Source: Excoecaria cochinchinensis
Taxonomy: Eukaryota > Streptophyta > Magnoliopsida > Malpighiales > Euphorbiaceae
Reading direction: 5' to 3'
Assembly: GCA_947683425.1 (NCBI GenBank)
Contig: CANTUQ010000297.1
Location: forward strand, 434,001 to 498,000
Length of the DNA stretch: 64,000 bases
How positions within the stretch are numbered: the first letter of the stretch is position 1; each line of letters starts with the position of its first letter. This document shows, in pieces, positions 59,350 through 64,000 of this stretch. The position numbers and the translations under genes were made by a program. The notes under the pieces are model-generated. The model ran no database searches and was not told where the DNA came from. It worked only from the letters and a program-made list of their open reading frames with translations.

Positions 59350-61534
59350 CCCTAAATGTAACACTTTTGAACTCGACTTAAAGAGAAAGATTTGTTGTAT
59401 TTAATTAATATTTAAAATTTTTATATTGAATCGAGTCTCACATTAAATTGATTATTTTCGTGAAGTACAGTCCAAGAAATAAGTCTATTTTGAGACTTAA
59501 AATCAAGAACTAATTTCCTAACATTTCTCTTGGTTAATTTAGTTAATTTACATGTTTTTAAATTTCAATAAATTGATATTAATTTTCAGATTTAGTGATT
59601 TTTTCATTTTTATTGTCCATCACGATCATTCAAATTTTAATGAAATTTGGTTTGTCATTTCCGGACTTATAATCAAATCAATTTGAAAAATTTTGCGCCA
59701 CCTAAATTAAATTATCAAAGAGGTGTAAATTTTCAAAGAGATTTACATGGGTAAAAGATGGCCCGTAAATTTTGATCCAACATATCTATTTGAACCATAA
59801 GTGTTATTTTCTTTAAAAAAAAAAAAATCGTTTTTGCATTTTCACAACTCTAATTTAAGTTTAGAGTGCTCATTTTAAAACATTCAATCTTATTCATTTT
59901 TCTTTTATTTTCGGGAATCACCATTAAAAAAATGACTCATTTTGAACTATCTGGCTTGATCGACATCCAATCCAATCAAAGGCGTCTTGCCCTGATATTC
60001 TTGAAATCATAAATAATTATTCTGAAAATCCATTAAAGTGAAAATCTACTTTTACCCACTAATAATATCTTTCTATATAACCCTTTATATAATAATATCT
60101 TTCTATATAACCCTTTATACAGATGTGATTCTGAAATTGAGATTATTCACTTACAACTTTTTTTTTTTTTTTTTCAGGGATTAGAACCTTTTTTTAGTAG
60201 ATTATTTATTTACAACTTTAATGAGGGGCAAATGTTCCTTTGATATTAATGATCATTTTATACTGTGGCTCCCTCAATTTTCAATTTTGGGTTAGTCCAT
60301 GAACTGAATTGCTTTTCAATCACAATGTGTATAGTGATATTTATACTATTAATATATAGATAAAAAAAAATATATATCTTTTAAGTCATGAACACCGCGA
60401 ACAAGCCGATGCATTATAATTTAAAATTGTATTATTTAATTGCATTTATTTGCGTTTAGAAAATGCAAATAAATGTAACGAATAAATAATTAACCATTAG
60501 TTAAAAAAATAAATAATTTAACAAAAAAAAACACATGCTTGTATAGTTTTAATCAGACATAAATCACGTTGATTTCGGGTTTGGGAATTTGGGGAGGGAT
60601 AGTATGGTTGCAGCTTTACTAGCAATAATATTATTATTATTATGTGGTAACTTTTTTTTAAAAAAATTTATTGGGGATATTTGGCAGCTTTGCCAACAAT
60701 ATCTGACAATATTAAGTTTTGGAACTGACATTTCTGATATATCCACAGCTTTACTGTCTTACATTTATGCCAATATTATTTCTTAATCATTATGAATAAT
60801 ATTATAAAGGAAAATACAGTTAGCAAAAAAATTTTAGCTACAACTTCAAATGATTTTAAATTTACCAAAAATAATGTAGACGCATTATTTATTTATTTAT
60901 TTTTTATATTTACGAAATCTACATGTTAATTCCTGATTTTTTTAGCATTTATATTTTTTTTATTAAATTCACATAACTTTTACAAATATATAATATTATC
61001 TCTTACATGTAATAAAAAAATATAAGTATAAAAAGAATTCGGAAGGCTAATGAAATTTTTATCAACATAAAAAATAAAGTGTGTAAATTGCTAAATTTTG
61101 ATGGATAATAAGCCTTTTTTTTAATAATTTTATGTGCTAAAAAAATTATTTGCAAAATTAATGTATAATTTTTTATCAACTACAAATGTGTTTTTATATA
61201 TACTTTTCCATTTATAAATTTATAATCAACCTAATTTTCTTTTTTTTTTTTGGTGGAGATTATAATCAACAGACTGATTAGAGTCAATTCCAACTCTAGT
61301 TTCTAGGCCCAGGCTCAGCCCAAAAGTCAGTGTAGCCGGCCTTCATTGGCTCTGCAGTAGTACAAAGGCCCATAAATAATCGTTTCATTTATGGCAGACA
61401 AAGAATCATAAAACATAAAGTAAGGCAATGTGATTTATCCTTTTTACTTTTCATAGGGAATATAATTTAATTTTCTCTAAAAAAAAAAGAAAAAGGATCA
61501 TGTCATTCCTTTTATAGGTTCGTGTGCTCAGTGG
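59350..61534. other. Intergenic, small tandem repeat
   Basis: A 30-bp unit (AATAATATCTTTCTATATAA and ten more bases) is duplicated at 60061-60120. The remainder is AT-rich with no supported gene. Confidence 0.5.
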
Positions 61535-63428
61535 TAGGCCTGTGCATCGATCGGATTCGGGTCAATCCGACCCGAATAATCTGAAATTCGATTTTTCATG
61601 AATTTTAACACTCGAATTGACCCTAATTTCTTGTAGGGTCTCGAACCGAATAACTCGAAATATTTCGGGTACTGAACTGAATAATGCTAATTACCCGAAT
61701 TTTATTATTATTTTTTTAAAAAAATTAAACCTAATTAAACAATAATATAAAAACTATTAAATACATAATTAACATATAAATACCTATTGAATACCTAATC
61801 AACATAGTCAACATATAATATGAAAAATACATAATTAACATATAACATAATAACCATATAATATGAAAAATATCTAGTTAAATATCTAATTAACATGTTC
61901 ACCATCATAAAATGTTCAAATATTACAACAAATTAATAACAACATTCTTGATCTTTAATTAATGACGATATTACAATTGAATTATTCATTGAATGCCACC
62001 ATTTTCGATCTTTGATTACTTCACAAACCACCCATTTTATATAAATTTTGAGAAATAATAAAATATGAAATTAACAAATAGAAAATTAAATAAAATTTAA
62101 ATTATACTTAATTAAAGTTACCATAATATAAAGTACCCAACCGCTGTGAACATGGAATGTCATAATGTTCTTCACGATTGATGAAAGATGTTTTATAATA
62201 ATCAAGCAATAAAATATATGAAGCTACAGAAGACATTGATATTTAAAGTACAATTAATTAACTATATAACATAGGTAATTAATTAATTAATTAATTATTG
62301 TTGGAACTAGATCCATGTTATTATTAGGATTAAATAACACGCAACAATAACATTTAATCAGAAATGACTGAGTATATATATACAAGAAATGCTATATATA
62401 GGATTTGCCTGATCAACTTTTCCAGGAAACAAATGGCTATCTATGGGTGCATGCATGTGTTTTTCATTGTCCCTTAGAATTGGACCAAATATTGCTTCTG
62501 TTTCTCAATATGTGCATCAATCAGTAAAGATAAAAAAAAAAAACAAAAAGAATGCTGATTGAGAAGAGATTACATAACTTAATTTTGTAGCAAAATTTTG
62601 TCACAGTATTAGACTAAATTAATTAAATAGGTCTGGTAGGACTTGTAACAGACATACACTCTCCTCATAACCTGAATTAAAGTCGGAAATCCCTCTTAAA
62701 TTAGATCCAAATTGATTTAGATTTGCACCATTATCCAACCATATGCACTTCATACTAAAACAATTTAAATTATAACTTAAAATCTTATTCAAGCATTTCA
62801 TCTAATACTTGGACGGCAAACATCATATTTGGATTGTTCTTCTATGTTAAAGATTATAAATACTCAAATCTAACACAAATTACTAATTCAAATACAAACA
62901 CATTCAAACTCAATTTTTTACACCAAAAATCACGTAGAGACAAACTCAAATTCTTACACCAAAATCAATTTCTTATAGTTATAAAAGATGATGAGATGAA
63001 TCATACTAATTGCCTTCAAGGAAAAAAAAACAGAAAGATTGAAGAAGAAGAAGAAGAAGAAGAAGAACTTACTTCCGTTGAGGCTACCGGCAACGAAGAC
63101 AAGCTACGGTGATAGTTGGAGGCAGTGGCTAAGTGCCTAAGTGCGGTGGCAACGACCGGCGACAGTGATGAAGTAGAGGTGTGCTCGGGCAGAATAGAGG
63201 GCAGAGCAATTTTTAGGGATTTTGGTGCATGAGAAAAGGAGAAAATGAGAGGGCAGATTGATTTTCCCTTTTATATGTGAGATGGTTCGATTTGTTCGGG
63301 CGGGTCAGTTTTAAATGTTTTTCACCCGAACCGATCCAAACCCAAAATTTTACAAATTCTAACAGACGAACCGAATAACCCTAACAACCCTACTCGAATA
63401 GATATTTCGGTTCGGATTGTTCGGTTCG
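61535..63428. mobile_element. hAT-like non-autonomous element, right end cut
   Basis: The left end TAGGCCTGTGCATCGATCGG runs into a CGGGT/ACCCGA-rich zone. A matching zone (CGAACCGATCC, CCGAATAACCC) lies at 63290-63428, where an LTR element begins. The interior is AT-rich apart from a GAA repeat at 63035-63068. No transposase was found. Confidence 0.5.
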
Positions 63429-64000
63429 TGTAGACACCGGGTCCTGAGTCAGCCTAAATCGAAGTTACCCAATGATGATAATTGCCTTCACAGGCTTAAA
63501 AAGTTAAAAGTGATGGTTTTCTCGTCAAATTTGCATTTTAGAGTGAAAAATGAGAAAATAATAAAAAATATTTAAAAAAATTAATTTTGAAAAATGGGGG
63601 TTTAAAATTATGGTGTTTTTAGTCAATTTAAAATTTAAAAAAATAGGAAAAAATAAAAAAAAAATAAAAAAATTTTCGGACCACGAGTGTCGGGCGCGGC
63701 AGCGCGCAGGCGCCCAGCACGCAGACGCCCAGGCGCCAAGCGCGCTGCGCGTCGCTAAAGAGCGACGCGCAGCGTTGCGCGTCGCACCGTGCGCTGAGGC
63801 GCGCGATTTTCGCGCCTCTGCGCGCGGATTTCGCGCGCCTCGCCGCGTGAGTCCCCGTCGCTCTATAGCGACGGGCGGCGTCCCTCTATAGCGACGGGCT
63901 TCCTGGCCGTCGGTACAGGGTCTGATGCCCTATTTCCCTCTTTTCAGCCTTTTTTCCGATTTTTTCACCAAAAAATCCGTTTTTTATTTCATTTTTTTGG
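63429..64000 (+). mobile_element. Start of an LTR retrotransposon (LTR runs off the window)
   Basis: TGTAGACACCGGGTCC at 63429 is the typical opening of several plant Gypsy LTRs. It begins abruptly within hAT subterminal DNA. A GC-rich zone at 63680-63905 contains strong hairpins and a repeated CTCTATAGCGACGGGC. The other end and target duplication are outside. Confidence 0.5.

Noticed and set aside
63610..63891. 93-codon Arg/Ala-rich ORF
   Set aside because: It is caused by GC-rich hairpin repeats in an LTR.

Overview
This is nuclear DNA of a flowering plant, most likely a eudicot. It is AT-rich and intron-bearing, and it is dominated by plant-type transposable elements: Athila and other Ty3/Gypsy elements, Ty1/Copia, hAT, CACTA, Mutator-like, PIF/Harbinger-like and Stowaway. 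Only two intact host genes are present. They are an intronless U-box E3 ubiquitin ligase of the PUB20/PUB21 type (32740-34056, +) and a two-exon leucine-rich-repeat receptor kinase of the TMK family (48375-51773, -). I see no tRNA, rRNA or CRISPR locus.

Layout. 1-1770: the 3' end of a hAT element sits inside a Copia RNase H fragment, which also carries a CACTA terminus. 1771-4207: a solo LTR with a perfect 5-bp target duplication. 4330-4905: decayed host-gene pieces, including a DnaJ8-like first exon with its promoter. 4940-19775: a defective hAT transposase whose reading frame is split just after its start codon by a nearly complete 13.65-kb Athila element on the minus strand. That Athila has LTRs at both ends, a tRNA-Asp-type primer site, gag-protease-RT-RNase H-integrase, an env-position ORF, and three six-unit arrays of 73-bp repeats containing palindromes. 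21687-25116: three non-autonomous DNA elements, one carrying a long CCACCACCGC-type array. 25320-29060: a degraded Gypsy LTR and two LINE-type RNase H fragments. 29100-32400: AT-rich DNA with one foldback element and one tandem duplication.

32400-34300: the PUB gene, with a W-box cluster upstream. 35049-43557: a hAT-like element interrupted by a complete but coding-dead Copia element (7.9 kb, CCTAA target duplication). Between its 5' LTR and its ruined gag this Copia holds nine CACGTG boxes and an intact 165-codon ORF that I do not recognise. 45365-46090: a Stowaway MITE and a 103-bp duplication. 48375-51773: the TMK gene. 53861-57869: a short LTR element with a solo LTR nested in its own left LTR. 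58563-63428: two hAT-like non-autonomous elements. 63429-64000: the start of another LTR element, rich in GC hairpins, that runs off the window.

The two host genes have no evident operon-like or shared relation. The most unusual material is inside transposons: the palindromic arrays of the Athila element, with an internal array inverted relative to the LTR arrays, and the Copia leader with its G-box cluster and unexplained ORF.
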